From CAWIUB01 sp963839995 (lineage in GTDB: Bacteria; Actinomycetota; Actinomycetes; Mycobacteriales; Jatrophihabitantaceae): a DNA stretch of 64,000 bases. Positions 32,643 through 42,178 of the stretch are shown piece after piece (position 1 is the first letter of the stretch; each line of letters opens with the position of its first letter). Location: contig CAWIXH010000016.1 in assembly GCA_963839995.1 (NCBI GenBank), positions 102,746 to 166,745 of the forward strand, given 5' to 3'. Under the pieces are notes generated by a model, which worked only from the letters and a program-made list of their open reading frames with translations, was not told the origin of the DNA and searched no databases. The position numbers were made by a program, and so were the translations under genes.

Positions 32643-34235
32643 GTGCGTACCGTGCACTGCGTGCCGACCCCGTACCGCCGCATGCTCACTGCGATGGTCA
32701 CGCTTGTCGTCCTGCTCGGCGGCTGCACGGCCGTCACGAGCGGCCACGGCTCGCCAAGCCCGGGCCAGACCGGGAGCGCCAGCGCCACGCCGTCGCCATC
32801 GGGCATCGCCGCACCGCCGATCAACTTCGGTGACTGTTCGGGTTTGCTCAACCTCTCCGCAGCCGGCATCCCCGCGAGTCGCATGGACGAATTGCGGTTC
32901 GGCTGCGGCAGGCTGCGCGTGCCGCTCGATTACAGCCACCCCAACGGCCAAACGATCGACGTCGCCGTGCTCCGGGTCCATGACGCGGAGCAGACGCAGC
33001 GGACCGGCTCACTGCTCGTCGACCCAGGCGGGCCAGGAGGCTCCGGCGTGTTCCTGGCAATCGGCCTGGCCGCCAGCGTGTCGGACGACCTGCTGCGGCA
33101 CTTCGACCTGATCGGCTTCGATCCGCGCGGAGTCGGGCTGTCCAACCCGGTGCGCTGCACCTCGGATGCCGAGGAGGACTCCCTGCTCGCCCAGGACGTC
33201 GACGTGGGCACCGCCGCGGGGCTGGCGGCGGCCAAGCAGGCCAACGCCGCGGTGGCGGCGGAGTGCAATGCCAAGTACGGCGCGACACTCGAGCACTTCA
33301 ACACCGTCGAGACGGCGCAGGACATGGACCTGATCCGTCAAGGGGTCGGCGACCCGAAGATGAACTACCTTGGCTTCTCCTACGGCACGCAGCTCGGCGC
33401 CGTCTATGCGCATCTCTATCCGACGCACATCCGCAGCATGGTGCTCGACGGCGCTGTGGATCCGCAGACGACCGGCGATGCCATCCGGTCCAACGACCTG
33501 CAGGTTTCAGGCTTCGAGAGCGCCTTTGACCAGTTTGCCGCCGACTGCGCGAGGCGAACAGACTGCGCCGCGTTGGGCAATGCCCGCGCCGCGGTGCTGG
33601 CGCTGCGGCAGAAGGCGGATCAGGCCCCGATCCGGAGCAGCGCGCCGGATGAGACGCGTAGGGCGACCGGCGGCATCGTGCTTTACGCGGTTCTCTCCGC
33701 GCTATACAGCCAAGACGATTGGCCCGCGCTCGGCACGGCGCTGCTCGATGCGCAGCGCGGCGACGCCAAGGGGCTGTTCGAGCTCGTCGACAGCTACAGC
33801 GAACGCAGCTCGAACGGCGAGTTCGCGAACCTGCTCGACGTGTATCAGGTCGTCACGTGCAACGACCAGCGCACCGACCCGACCGATGCGCAGATCCAGG
33901 CGGCGGCACTGTGGGCGCGCAAGTACCCACTGTTCGGCGTGTGGTCCGCGGCCAGCTTGCTCCAATGCCAGTCGTGGCAGCACCACCGCCATCCGACCCC
34001 GCCGGAGTCGGCGACCGGCTCGCCGCCGATCCTCGTGGTCGGTAATCTGCACGACCCGGCCACGCCTTACCACGGCGCGGTTAACCTGGCGCGGACGCTC
34101 ACTACCGGGGTGCTGCTCAGCTGGGACGGCGAGGGTCACACGTCCTATGGCAGTTCCAGCTGCATCGACCGAAAAGTCAACACCTACCTGATCGACGCAA
34201 CCCTGCCGGCCGAGAACACCACGTGCCCGCGGTGA
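32643..34235 (+). CDS. Secreted alpha/beta hydrolase, tripeptidyl-aminopeptidase-like lipoprotein
   Basis: A 530-residue exported enzyme. The N-terminal hydrophobic segment ends in the lipobox LLGGC (Cys 28), followed by a Ser/Pro/Gly linker. The hydrolase core shows VDPGGPGGSG, FDPRGVGLSNPV, the nucleophile elbow YLGFSYGTQ (Ser 246), and a TAP-like C-terminal domain with NLHDPATPYHG (Asp) and GEGHTSYG (His) completing the triad. Homologues include SlpE-like and tripeptidyl aminopeptidases, which trim peptides outside the cell. Confidence 0.88.
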   Translation: MRTVHCVPTPYRRMLTAMVTLVVLLGGCTAVTSGHGSPSPGQTGSASATPSPSGIAAPPINFGDCSGLLNLSAAGIPASRMDELRFGCGRLRVPLDYSHPNGQTIDVAVLRVHDAEQTQRTGSLLVDPGGPGGSGVFLAIGLAASVSDDLLRHFDLIGFDPRGVGLSNPVRCTSDAEEDSLLAQDVDVGTAAGLAAAKQANAAVAAECNAKYGATLEHFNTVETAQDMDLIRQGVGDPKMNYLGFSYGTQLGAVYAHLYPTHIRSMVLDGAVDPQTTGDAIRSNDLQVSGFESAFDQFAADCARRTDCAALGNARAAVLALRQKADQAPIRSSAPDETRRATGGIVLYAVLSALYSQDDWPALGTALLDAQRGDAKGLFELVDSYSERSSNGEFANLLDVYQVVTCNDQRTDPTDAQIQAAALWARKYPLFGVWSAASLLQCQSWQHHRHPTPPESATGSPPILVVGNLHDPATPYHGAVNLARTLTTGVLLSWDGEGHTSYGSSSCIDRKVNTYLIDATLPAENTTCPR

Positions 34236-34277
34236 GCCGCGGACGCGTGCTGCACGCCAGCCATGTGGTGGGAGAGA

Positions 34278-35552
34278 ATGCGGGTCATGACAGTCGCGCC
34301 CCCGCGGGATTCGTCAGCCTGGGTCGATGCCCAACGCTGGCCGGACATCGCGGCCGTCCCGCACGCAACCATCCGCGCGGTCGCTGCCCGGCAGATCTTC
34401 CGCCGGGCGGTGCGCCGGCTGCCGCTGCGCGTCGCCGAGCCCGGCGGCCACACCTATGGAGGTGGCGCATCGGGCGATCCGCTCATGCGCCTGGTCCGTC
34501 CGGGTACGTTCTTCCAGCGGCTGGGTGCCGGCGGGACGATCGGCTTCGGCGAGTCGTACATGGCCGGCGAGTGGGCCACCGACGATTTGACCGGCGTCGT
34601 CGCGGCGTTTGCGGCCCACATGCGCGACCTCATCCCGGCCATGTTCGAGCGGCTTCGTGCGGTCGTACTACGCAAACAACCACCCGTCGAGGACAACACC
34701 ATCGAAGGCGCGCGCCGCAACATCCACCGGCACTACGACCTGTCCAACGACATGTTCAAGGTCTTCCTGGACGAGTCGATGACCTACTCGTCGGCGCTGT
34801 ACATCGGTGATCCGGCCGATTCCAACGACGATCTGGCGACGGCCCAGCGCCGCAAGATCGACCGGCTGCTCGACGCTGCGGCCGTCCGCTCCGGTAGCCG
34901 GGTCCTCGAGATCGGCACCGGTTGGGGTGAGCTGGCGATCCGGGCGGCCAGCCGCGGCGCCCAGGTCACCTCGATCACGATCTCCAACGAACAAGCCGAT
35001 CTGGCCCGCAAGCGCATCGCCGCCGCCGGAGTCGGCGAACGGGTCGACGTGCTGCTGCAGGACTACCGGGAGACGAGCGGCCGCTACGACGCCGTCGTCA
35101 GCGTCGAGATGATCGAGGCTGTCGGGGCGAACTACTTGGTGGAATACTTCGGCACCGTCGACCGGGTCCTGCAGCCCGGCGGACACTTCGGGCTGCAGGC
35201 GATCGTGCAGGATGATCGCCAGCTGCGGGCCACAGGCGATACGTACACCTGGATCCGCAAGTACATCTTCCCCGGCGGCCAGCTGCTCTCGGTCGAGGCG
35301 ATCGAGCGGACACTGCGGCAGCACACCGGCCTACGGGTCACCGACAGGTACGCCTTCGGCCAGCATTACGCCGAGACGCTGCGGCGCTGGAGGTGTCGCT
35401 TCGAGGCGCGGGCTACCGAGATCGCAGCGCTCGGCTTCGACGAGACCTTCCGCCGGATGTGGTCGTTCTACCTCGCCTATTCGGAGGCGGGCTTCCGCAC
35501 CGGCTACCTCGACGTCAACCAGATCACCATCGCAAAACCCGCTCGGGGTTAG
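34278..35552 (+). CDS. Cyclopropane-fatty-acyl-phospholipid-synthase-family methyltransferase
   Basis: About 424 residues. N-terminal CFAS domain (LRVAEPGGHTYGGG, then GFGESYMAGEW), then a SAM methyltransferase domain with HYDLSNDMFKVFLDESMTYS, the SAM loop VLEIGTGWGELAIRAA, and EMIEAVGANYLVEYF, all typical of enzymes that add methylene or methyl groups to unsaturated lipid chains. ATG 34278 lies four bases after GGGAGAG; ATG 34287 and 34263 are alternatives. The exact modification is not determined by sequence. Confidence 0.9.
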   Translation: MRVMTVAPPRDSSAWVDAQRWPDIAAVPHATIRAVAARQIFRRAVRRLPLRVAEPGGHTYGGGASGDPLMRLVRPGTFFQRLGAGGTIGFGESYMAGEWATDDLTGVVAAFAAHMRDLIPAMFERLRAVVLRKQPPVEDNTIEGARRNIHRHYDLSNDMFKVFLDESMTYSSALYIGDPADSNDDLATAQRRKIDRLLDAAAVRSGSRVLEIGTGWGELAIRAASRGAQVTSITISNEQADLARKRIAAAGVGERVDVLLQDYRETSGRYDAVVSVEMIEAVGANYLVEYFGTVDRVLQPGGHFGLQAIVQDDRQLRATGDTYTWIRKYIFPGGQLLSVEAIERTLRQHTGLRVTDRYAFGQHYAETLRRWRCRFEARATEIAALGFDETFRRMWSFYLAYSEAGFRTGYLDVNQITIAKPARG

Positions 35553-35578
35553 TGCCCGCCCGTCGGTAGCCTGCCCGG

Positions 35579-36412
35579 GTGGCCGTCGCCCTCGCCGTGC
35601 TCGCGGCCATTGCCTACGGTGTCGGCGATTTCGTCGGTGGGATCGCGTCGCGGCAGCGTTCTGCCGTTGCGGTCCTGCTCTACAGCTACCCGGTGGGCGG
35701 CGTCCTGATGACCGCGCTGCTGCCTCTGTTTCCAGGCCAACTCGATGGACACACCGTGCTGTTCGGAATCCTCGGCGGCGTCGCCGGCATGGTCGGCGTC
35801 GTGCTGATGTACAGCCTGATGACCGTCGCGCCGATGAACGTCGTCTCCCCCGTGACGGCGGTGTTCGCCGCTGCAGTGCCAGTGGCGTTCGGCGTGCTGA
35901 CCGGCGACCGGCCGTCCGCTCTGGCGTGGCTCGGTGTCGCGATCGGCTTGCTCGCGGTCGTGCTCGTCACCCGAACCCCGGAAGACCACCCGCACGGTCC
36001 GATCAGCCCGCGCGTCCTCCTCCTCGCCGTCCTGTCCGGCGTCGGCTTCGGCGGTTACTTCATCTTTCTGGCGCGTGCGGGCTCGGACTCGGGCCTGTGG
36101 CCGCTGGTGATCTCGCGGTTGACGTCCGCGATCTTGATCGTTCCGCTGGCAGTGCGGCTGGGCGCAGTGGGCGTCATCCACGGCCGGCTGCTCGCGCTCT
36201 GCGCACTCGCCGGCGCCCTGGACGCCTGCGCCAACCTGTTCTTCCTGATCGCCTCACGTCATGGTTTCCTGTCGCTGGTCAGCGTCATCACCGCGCTCTA
36301 CCCGGCGGCGACGGTCATCCTGGCGATGACGCTGCTGCACGAGCACGCCGGGCGCACCCAGCGCATCGGGCTGGTGCTGGCCGCTGGTGCAATCGCACTA
36401 ACCACCAGGTGA
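35579..36412 (+). CDS. EamA/DMT-superfamily transporter
   Basis: A 277-residue protein with ten predicted membrane segments and two EamA repeats (AAIAYGVGDFVGGIASRQRS at the start and FFLIASRHGFLSLVSVITAL near the end). GTG at 35579 begins directly with the first helix. Only about 26 bases separate it from the cyclopropane-synthase-like gene, so the two may be cotranscribed. The substrate is unknown. Confidence 0.83.
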   Translation: MAVALAVLAAIAYGVGDFVGGIASRQRSAVAVLLYSYPVGGVLMTALLPLFPGQLDGHTVLFGILGGVAGMVGVVLMYSLMTVAPMNVVSPVTAVFAAAVPVAFGVLTGDRPSALAWLGVAIGLLAVVLVTRTPEDHPHGPISPRVLLLAVLSGVGFGGYFIFLARAGSDSGLWPLVISRLTSAILIVPLAVRLGAVGVIHGRLLALCALAGALDACANLFFLIASRHGFLSLVSVITALYPAATVILAMTLLHEHAGRTQRIGLVLAAGAIALTTR

Positions 36413-36563
36413 CGTCGCAGGTGGCGTCTCGCAAACGACTTGCCGACAGCGCCAGCGGAGTGACAACGTGATCACATGCCGGCGCTGACCTGGGCTAGCG
36501 GCTCATGCCGCGAGGATCGGCCGCCGCACGTGTTGGCCCACTTCGACCTGCCACTGGACTGGA

Positions 36564-38096
36564 ATGCGGCCCGCCCGCAGCGCGCCGGCCGCGGCTGAGA
36601 ACGCTGAGGTCGGCCAGCTAGCCGGACATGGCCCGCCGCTGCCTGCGCTCGCCCGCCAGCCTGTGGCGTCCGCCATGCTCGCGTTGGCGGTGGTGCTCAC
36701 TGTGGCGAGCCAGCGGTACGGGTACCACCGCGACGAGCTCTACTTCCGGATGTTGCGCCCGGGATGGGGCTACGTCGACGAGCCGCCGCTGACCCCGCTG
36801 CTGGCCAAGGGTTTCAGCCACCTGCTCGCTGACCAGCCGTGGGCGATGCGCATCCCGGCGACGGCGGCAACGGTGGCCTCGGTGCTCGTCGTGGCCTTGA
36901 TCACCCGTGAGCTGGGCGGGGGACGCGCCGCGCAAACGCTGTGCGCGTGGGGTTATGCATTCGCGGCACTGCCCATGATCATGGGGCACGCGCTGCTCAC
37001 GTCCACGATCGACCTGCCGGTCTGGCCGCTAGTGCTGCTGTTCGTCATCCGGGCGCAGTTGAGGCAGCAGCCCCGATGGTGGCTGGCGGCGGGTCTCGTC
37101 GTGGGGCCCAGCATGTACAACAAGCTGCTCGTCGCCGTCCTGCTGGTCGCCGTCGCGGCCGGGCTGGTGCTGGTCGGCCCGCGCCGAGTGCTGCGGTCGA
37201 AGTGGGTGCTGGCCGCCGCGGCGCTCGCGCTCGTCACCGGCGCCCCCAACCTCGTCTACCAGGCCACGCAGGGCTGGCCGCAGCTGAGCATGGGACGCGC
37301 GCTCGCCGCGCACAATGCCGGCGACGTTCGCGTCATTATGTGGCCGTTCCTGCTCGTGATCCTCGGACCACCGTTGGTGCCGATCTGGGTCGCCGGCCTG
37401 GTCAGCCTGGTCCGCCGGCCCGAGTGGCGGCCGATCCGGTTCCTGGCTGCGGCCTTCCCGGTGCTGCTGGTGCTGGTCTTCGTCATGGGCTCGCAGTTCT
37501 ACTACCCATTCGGCCTGCTCGCCGTGCTGTACGCGGCCGGCTGTGTCCCGGCAGGGGAATGGTTGTCCGGCAGGCACGGCCAACTGGTTTTCGCCGGGGT
37601 GGCTCTGAACGCGGCCGTCAGCGTGCTCATCGCGCTGCCGGTGATCCCGTTATCTGTCCTCGGGTCAACACCGGTGCCGGCGATCAACCAGGTGGCCCGC
37701 GACACTGTCGGCTGGCCGACCTACGTCCGCCAGATCGCCGATGTCTACGCGACGCTGCCGCCCACCGGGCGGGCCCGCGCGGTGATCGTCGCCAGCAACT
37801 ACGGCGAGGCCGGCGCGGTCGACCGATACGGCCCGCGCTACCACCTGCCGGCGGTCTTCAGCGGGCAGAACCAGCTCTTCTACCAGGCCCGCCCGCCGGC
37901 CTCGGCGAACGTCGTTATCTTCGTCGGCGGCCATCTCGACGATGCGCGAAGCCGCTTCCGGGCCTGCGTCGTCGCCGGTCGTCTCGACGACGCTGTCGGC
38001 GTCGACAACGAGGAACAGGGCAAGCCCATCGCGGTCTGCCGCGAGCCGATCGGCGGGTGGGCCGCGGTGTGGCCCGCCCTCGAGCACAAGGACTAG
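36564..38096 (+). CDS. Membrane glycosyltransferase of the ArnT/PMT (GT39/GT83) type
   Basis: A 510-residue protein with about ten membrane helices. The first periplasmic loop has YHRDELYFRMLRPGWGYVDEPPLTPLLAK, the RDE..Y.....GYVDxPP pattern of dolichyl- or polyprenyl-phosphate-dependent glycosyltransferases, with acidic residues implicated in catalysis. It would move a sugar from a lipid carrier to a protein or cell-envelope acceptor on the outer face. The C-terminal soluble part (about residues 380-510) includes VIVASNYGEAGAVDRYG. Confidence 0.85.
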   Translation: MRPARSAPAAAENAEVGQLAGHGPPLPALARQPVASAMLALAVVLTVASQRYGYHRDELYFRMLRPGWGYVDEPPLTPLLAKGFSHLLADQPWAMRIPATAATVASVLVVALITRELGGGRAAQTLCAWGYAFAALPMIMGHALLTSTIDLPVWPLVLLFVIRAQLRQQPRWWLAAGLVVGPSMYNKLLVAVLLVAVAAGLVLVGPRRVLRSKWVLAAAALALVTGAPNLVYQATQGWPQLSMGRALAAHNAGDVRVIMWPFLLVILGPPLVPIWVAGLVSLVRRPEWRPIRFLAAAFPVLLVLVFVMGSQFYYPFGLLAVLYAAGCVPAGEWLSGRHGQLVFAGVALNAAVSVLIALPVIPLSVLGSTPVPAINQVARDTVGWPTYVRQIADVYATLPPTGRARAVIVASNYGEAGAVDRYGPRYHLPAVFSGQNQLFYQARPPASANVVIFVGGHLDDARSRFRACVVAGRLDDAVGVDNEEQGKPIAVCREPIGGWAAVWPALEHKD

Positions 38097-38113
38097 GGCC
38101 TGCCCGGATTTGT

Positions 38114-38986
38114 CTATCGGCCGGGCATGGTTGCGATGACGACTGTTGCGTTCAGCTCGTCGGAACTGGTCACCCGCGGGATCAGCCCGGTGCGGGCAAC
38201 GGTTTCCAGGGTCAGCGGCGCTTGCCGTTCGCTGGTCTCGATCAGCAGGTGACCGCCCGGTGCCAGCCATAGTCCTGCCGCGGCGGCCACCCGGCGCTGG
38301 ATGTCGAGCCCGTCCGGGCCACCGTCGAGGGCTACCCGCGGCTCGTGGAGCCGGGCCTCCGGCGGCAGCAGATCGACCTCCCCGGCGGGCACGTAGGGCG
38401 CGTTGGCGACAAGGATGTCGACGCGACTGCGTAGCGTGGCGGGCAGCGGCTGGTAGAGGTCACCTGCATACACCTGGCCACCCGGGACGTTGCGGCGGGC
38501 GCATCGCACCGCGGCCGGGTCGATGTCGACCGCGTGCAACTCGACCCGGGCGGCGGTCCCGGCTGCCGCGAACATCGCAGCGCCGACCGCGCCCGAGCCG
38601 CAGCACATGTCGACGACGACGGCTCCTGGCCGGACCAGGGCGACAGCCTGGCTTACGAGGAACTCGGTGCGGCGGCGAGGGACGAACACTCCGGCGTCCA
38701 CAGAGATCCGCAGGCCGCAGAAGTCCGCCCAGCCGAGGATATGTTCGAGGGGCACGCCGGACGCGCGCCGGCCGACCATGGCGGCGAGGTCGCCCGGGGT
38801 TCGTGCCGCGCAGATGAGCAACCGCGCCTCGTCCTCGGCAAAGACGCAGCCGGCAGCGCGCAGCCTGGTGACGACGCCGGATCGAGCATCGGGGGGTGCC
38901 ACCCAGTCATCATCGCGCCAAGCCGGCCTGCCCATTCGGGCGGTGGCATTCACCTGACCGCGAGTCAACTCCCGTGCCTGCCGCAT
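38114..38986 (-). CDS. PrmC/HemK-like protein-(glutamine-N5) methyltransferase
   Basis: A 290-residue SAM methyltransferase. The PrmC-type N-terminal domain contains PLEHILGWADFCGLRISVD, then VFVPRRRTEFLV, the SAM loop VVDMCCGSGAVGAAM, and NAPYVP in place of the usual NPPY catalytic motif, a variant seen in the actinobacterial putative N5-glutamine methyltransferase subgroup. The substrate may differ from release factors. The frame from ATG 38986 is intact; an internal ATG at 38932 is possible. Confidence 0.85.
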   Translation of the reverse strand: MRQARELTRGQVNATARMGRPAWRDDDWVAPPDARSGVVTRLRAAGCVFAEDEARLLICAARTPGDLAAMVGRRASGVPLEHILGWADFCGLRISVDAGVFVPRRRTEFLVSQAVALVRPGAVVVDMCCGSGAVGAAMFAAAGTAARVELHAVDIDPAAVRCARRNVPGGQVYAGDLYQPLPATLRSRVDILVANAPYVPAGEVDLLPPEARLHEPRVALDGGPDGLDIQRRVAAAAGLWLAPGGHLLIETSERQAPLTLETVARTGLIPRVTSSDELNATVVIATMPGR

Positions 38987-39031
38987 GGCGCTAGCTGGTC
39001 GAGGAGGTCTGGTGCGCAGTCACCCCGCCGA

Positions 39032-39955
39032 TCAACCCGTGCTCCGGCGAGCCTGGTTCACCTCGCGAACGACCGCCCAGGCGTCCGCCACAGGACCCAG
39101 GTGTCCGAGCTTGTCGGGGTTTTGCACCGAGCGGATCGTCTGGATCCGCTCGTCGAGTATGTCGAGCGCAAAGATGTTGAGGACCTTGCCGTCCCGGTAG
39201 CGGAAGACCGCGCCCGGCTGGCCGTTCACGTCGCGCGGCTCCACGACGATGCCGAGCTGGACGGACGTCGGAACGAACGCCCCGAGCACGCGGGCCACCT
39301 TGTCGGCGCCGACGATGCCCCTGGCGAACTGGGGGGCCTTGCCGCCACTGTCCCCGACCAGTTGAACGTCAGCGGCGAGCAGCTCCCGCAGGCCGTCCAC
39401 GCCGCCGTCTCGGAGCGCGTCGAGGAACCGCGCCGCCAGTTGCTCCCGCTCGCGTCGGTCGGCCTCGAACCGGGGCCGGCCCGCGTCCATGTGACGGCGG
39501 GCCCGCACCGCGAGCTGACGGCACGCCGCCTCCGACCGCCCCACCGCGGACGCGACCTCTCCGAAGCCGAACCCGAACACCTCCCGCAGCACGAAGACCG
39601 CCCGCTCGAGCGGGCTGAGCCGCTCGAGCAGCAGCAGGGCCGCCATCGACACCGAGTCGGCCTGCTCCGCCGACCGCTGCGGGTCCTCGTAGGGGTCGGC
39701 CAGCAGCGGCTCGGGGAACCACCGCCCGACGTACTCCTCCCGCCGCACGCGGGCCGAGCGCAGCAAGTCGATCGAGATCCGAGTGACCACAGCAGATAGG
39801 AACGCCTTGGGCGACGCAGGTTGGGTAGGCGCGGCCTCGTACCGCAGCCAGGTGTCCTGGACCGCGTCCTCGGCCTCGCTCACGCTGCCGAGGATCCGGT
39901 AGGCGATCGCGAACAGCAGCGGCCGCAGCCGTTCGAACTCCGCGGCCCGGGTCAC
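39032..39955 (-). CDS. sigJ: ECF41-type RNA polymerase sigma factor (SigJ-like)
   Basis: A 307-residue sigma factor: region 2 (FERLRPLLFAIAYRILGS, then EDAVQDTWLRY), the ECF41 linker YVGRWFPEPLL, region 4 (LSPLERAVFVLREVFGFGF, then ACRQLAVRARRHM) and a C-terminal SnoaL-like domain with YRDGKVLNI and the NPDKL motif, which in ECF41 factors contacts the core and tunes activity. GTG 39955 overlaps the stop of the epimerase gene (GTGA), so it belongs to that operon. The epimerase is its expected partner, but it is split by an IS3 element, which also cuts sigJ off from the operon promoter at 42587-42614. Confidence 0.92.
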   Translation of the reverse strand: MTRAAEFERLRPLLFAIAYRILGSVSEAEDAVQDTWLRYEAAPTQPASPKAFLSAVVTRISIDLLRSARVRREEYVGRWFPEPLLADPYEDPQRSAEQADSVSMAALLLLERLSPLERAVFVLREVFGFGFGEVASAVGRSEAACRQLAVRARRHMDAGRPRFEADRREREQLAARFLDALRDGGVDGLRELLAADVQLVGDSGGKAPQFARGIVGADKVARVLGAFVPTSVQLGIVVEPRDVNGQPGAVFRYRDGKVLNIFALDILDERIQTIRSVQNPDKLGHLGPVADAWAVVREVNQARRSTG

Positions 39956-40837
39956 GCCAATTCTTCCTTGAACCCCTGCCGCCACGACGGGTAGCGCAGC
40001 TGCCAGCCGAGCTCCCGCTTGGCCTTGGCGTTGGAGAAGCCGCGCCCCTCGGTCATCATCGTCACCACCATTTCCCCGGCCAGCAGCCGGGCCAGCCACT
40101 TGGGGACCCGCATCGGCCGCTTCGCCCCTGCGCACGCAGCCAGATAAGGCAGCCACTCGCTGACCGGGGCCGGTTCGTCATCGACAATGTTGAACACGCC
40201 CTTCGCCTGCTGCTCCACCGCCAGGACGGTAGCGCTGGCCGCGTCGTCCAGATGCACCCACGAGAAGTAGCCGGTGCCACCCCCGACGAGCGGGAACCGC
40301 CGCTTCCGCACGAGTTCGACCTGGTCGTCGGTGGCCCCCGGCCCGTAGAACCCGCCGTATCGCAGGACCGCGCCACCAGCGTTGACGACCACGGCCTCGA
40401 GGTGGCGGAGCGAATCCGCCAGCTCTCGCGCGCTCTTTGGGCCCGGGTCCAGCGGGTCCTCCTCGGTCTTCACCCACCCACCCTCGCGGATGCCGTTGAA
40501 GCTGGCGAAGCCCTGCGCCACGAAGTGGGATATGCCGGTTGCCTCGGCGGCGGCCAGCAGGTGGTCCGTCCCTTCGCTGCGCAGCCGAGCGGTGCCGGCG
40601 AAAAAGCGGTCGGGGTGCTTCATATCAGGCTTGCCGGCGTGCGCCGCGGAAAGGCCGGTCATCTGGTGCACGATCACGTCCGGCCGGGCCGCCGCGACCG
40701 CCTCACCGACCGACACCGCATCCAGCCCGTCCATCACGACCGCCTCAGCCCCCAGCTGCTCCACCACGCCCAGCTTGGCCGCGCTCGTCGTCGTCGCCGT
40801 CACCTGGTGGCCCCGGGCCACCAGCTGCGGCACCAGC
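39952..40837 (-). pseudogene. 3' part of NAD(P)-dependent epimerase (ECF41 partner) split by IS3
   Basis: The frame runs from the IS end (VPQLVARGHQVTATTTSAAK) through VVVNAGGAVLRYGGFYGPGA, the YFSWVHLDDAASATVLA segment and RELGWQLRYPSWRQGF to a stop at 39952, about 294 residues. It lacks the nucleotide-binding GxxGxxG strand, which is found intact on the other side of the IS3 element (42498-42544). GTG 40833 could start a product without the Rossmann motif, unlikely to bind cofactor. The gene overlaps sigJ by four bases. Confidence 0.9.
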
Positions 40838-40867
40838 TGAGCTTCCCCTCGAATCGTGGAGGCTTCT

Positions 40868-41260
40868 TCAATGATGGATGGAGTTGCTGATCACGGGCAA
40901 GTGTTGGCTTGCGCCGGCGGTTTCACCGGTGAGCTCGGCGATGATGATCACCTCCTCACAGCAGGGGCAGATGCCGCCTGGGCCGAGGCGTCGGCAGGGC
41001 CGTGAGCAGTCGGGGCACCACTGTTCGGCGAAGTAGCGCGTTTCGCAGTCCGGGCACTGGTAGACGGTGCCTTCCCGCCGTGACCGAGTGCGCGCCAACG
41101 GGACCTCGCGCGTGTCTGGTTGGTGGCGTCGGCGGTAAGCCGCTTGGCGGCACGCCGGTGAGCAGAAGCGTCGGGATCGCCCTGCGGGCAGCTGCTGTCC
41201 GCAGGCTGGGCAGCCTGCTGCCGTCACGGAAACGTCACTCGACGGGGTCGGTGTGCTCAT
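40868..41260 (-). CDS. Cysteine-rich zinc-finger protein carried by the IS3 element
   Basis: A 130-residue protein with at least three Cys clusters: CPACGQQLPAGRSRRFCSPAC (DNA-end-binding or MYND/FLYWCH-like, about residues 16-36), YQCPDCETRYFAEQWCPDC (about 67-85) and GGICPCCEEV (about 94-103). Its ATG overlaps the transposase stop by four bases (ATGA), and it lies inside the element ends, so it is a passenger expressed with the transposase. I do not recognise a function. Possible roles are DNA or RNA binding that modulates transposition. Confidence 0.75.
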   Translation of the reverse strand: MSTPTPSSDVSVTAAGCPACGQQLPAGRSRRFCSPACRQAAYRRRHQPDTREVPLARTRSRREGTVYQCPDCETRYFAEQWCPDCSRPCRRLGPGGICPCCEEVIIIAELTGETAGASQHLPVISNSIHH

Positions 41261-42165
41261 CAGGCCGCCTCCTGCCCCTGGCCAGGTTGTGCGGCGGCGT
41301 GCTCGTAGTCGTTCGGCGTCATCATCGCCGCCGAACTGTGCCGCCGGCTGGTGTTGTAGAACTCGTGGCACCAGGCGAGGACCACGGTGCGTGCTTCGGC
41401 TCTGGTGGTGAAGTGGTGCCGGGACAGGACCTCGTGCTCGAGGGTGGAGAAGAACGACTCCGCGGCGGCGTTGTCGAAACACGAACCGACCCTGCCCATC
41501 GACTGCCTGACACCGAGTTTGTCCTTACACAGCAGGGTGAAACTCGACGCGGTGTATGTCGAGCCGCGGTCGGTGTGGAAGATCACGCCATCGATCTTCT
41601 TCCGGCCGCCGCGGACCGTGGCGGCGATCTTGATCGCGTCGCGGGCCAGATCTGCGTTCGGATGCTCGCTGGTTGGGCAGGCCAGCAGCTTGCGAGAGAA
41701 AAGATCAAGGACGGTAGCGAGGTAGAGCTTGCCTTCATCGGTCGGGATCTCGGTCATGTCCCCGCACCACTTCACGTTCGGCGCCGAGGCGGTGAAGTCC
41801 CGCTCGAGCAGGTCCGGGAACTTCGGCGCTTTCCTGTCTTGCTTCGTCAATCCCTTGCTGTGCTTGGGTTTACGGCCCTGCAGCCCCTGGCGGCGCATCG
41901 AGTCCGCGACCGTGTTCACGCTCACTGTCCAGCCGGCCTCCAGCAGGTCGACGTGGATACGCGGCGAGCCGTAGGTGCGCTTGGAAGCGACGAACATCGC
42001 CAGCACGGCGGCGTCCAATGCGGCACGGCGCCGCTGTTGGGGCCGTGGTTCGCCCTTGATCCACTTGTAGAGCCAGGACACGCTGACCCCCAGGATCGCG
42101 CAGCACACCGCGTACGGGACGCGGTAGAAGGTCCTCTGGTCGGCGATGAAGCGTGCCACGCTCAC
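41260..42165 (-). CDS. IS3-family transposase OrfB
   Basis: About 301 residues with the HTH_21 region (VPYAVCCAILGVSVSWLYKW) and an rve integrase core: KWCGDMTEIPTDEGKLYLA (first Asp), IFHTDRGSTYTASSF (second Asp) and FDNAAAESFFSTLEHE (Glu). GTG 42165 follows AAGGAGG by seven bases and would overlap the ancestral orfA stop. The DDE residues are intact, but orfA has lost its normal C terminus. Confidence 0.88.
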   Translation of the reverse strand: MSVARFIADQRTFYRVPYAVCCAILGVSVSWLYKWIKGEPRPQQRRRAALDAAVLAMFVASKRTYGSPRIHVDLLEAGWTVSVNTVADSMRRQGLQGRKPKHSKGLTKQDRKAPKFPDLLERDFTASAPNVKWCGDMTEIPTDEGKLYLATVLDLFSRKLLACPTSEHPNADLARDAIKIAATVRGGRKKIDGVIFHTDRGSTYTASSFTLLCKDKLGVRQSMGRVGSCFDNAAAESFFSTLEHEVLSRHHFTTRAEARTVVLAWCHEFYNTSRRHSSAAMMTPNDYEHAAAQPGQGQEAA

Positions 42166-42178
42166 CTCGTCGCCTCCT

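Noticed and set aside
39952..40833. GTG 40833 as the true start of a shorter epimerase
   Set aside because: The product would lack the NAD(P)-binding strand, which lies intact in frame beyond the IS3 element with a matching 3-bp duplication.
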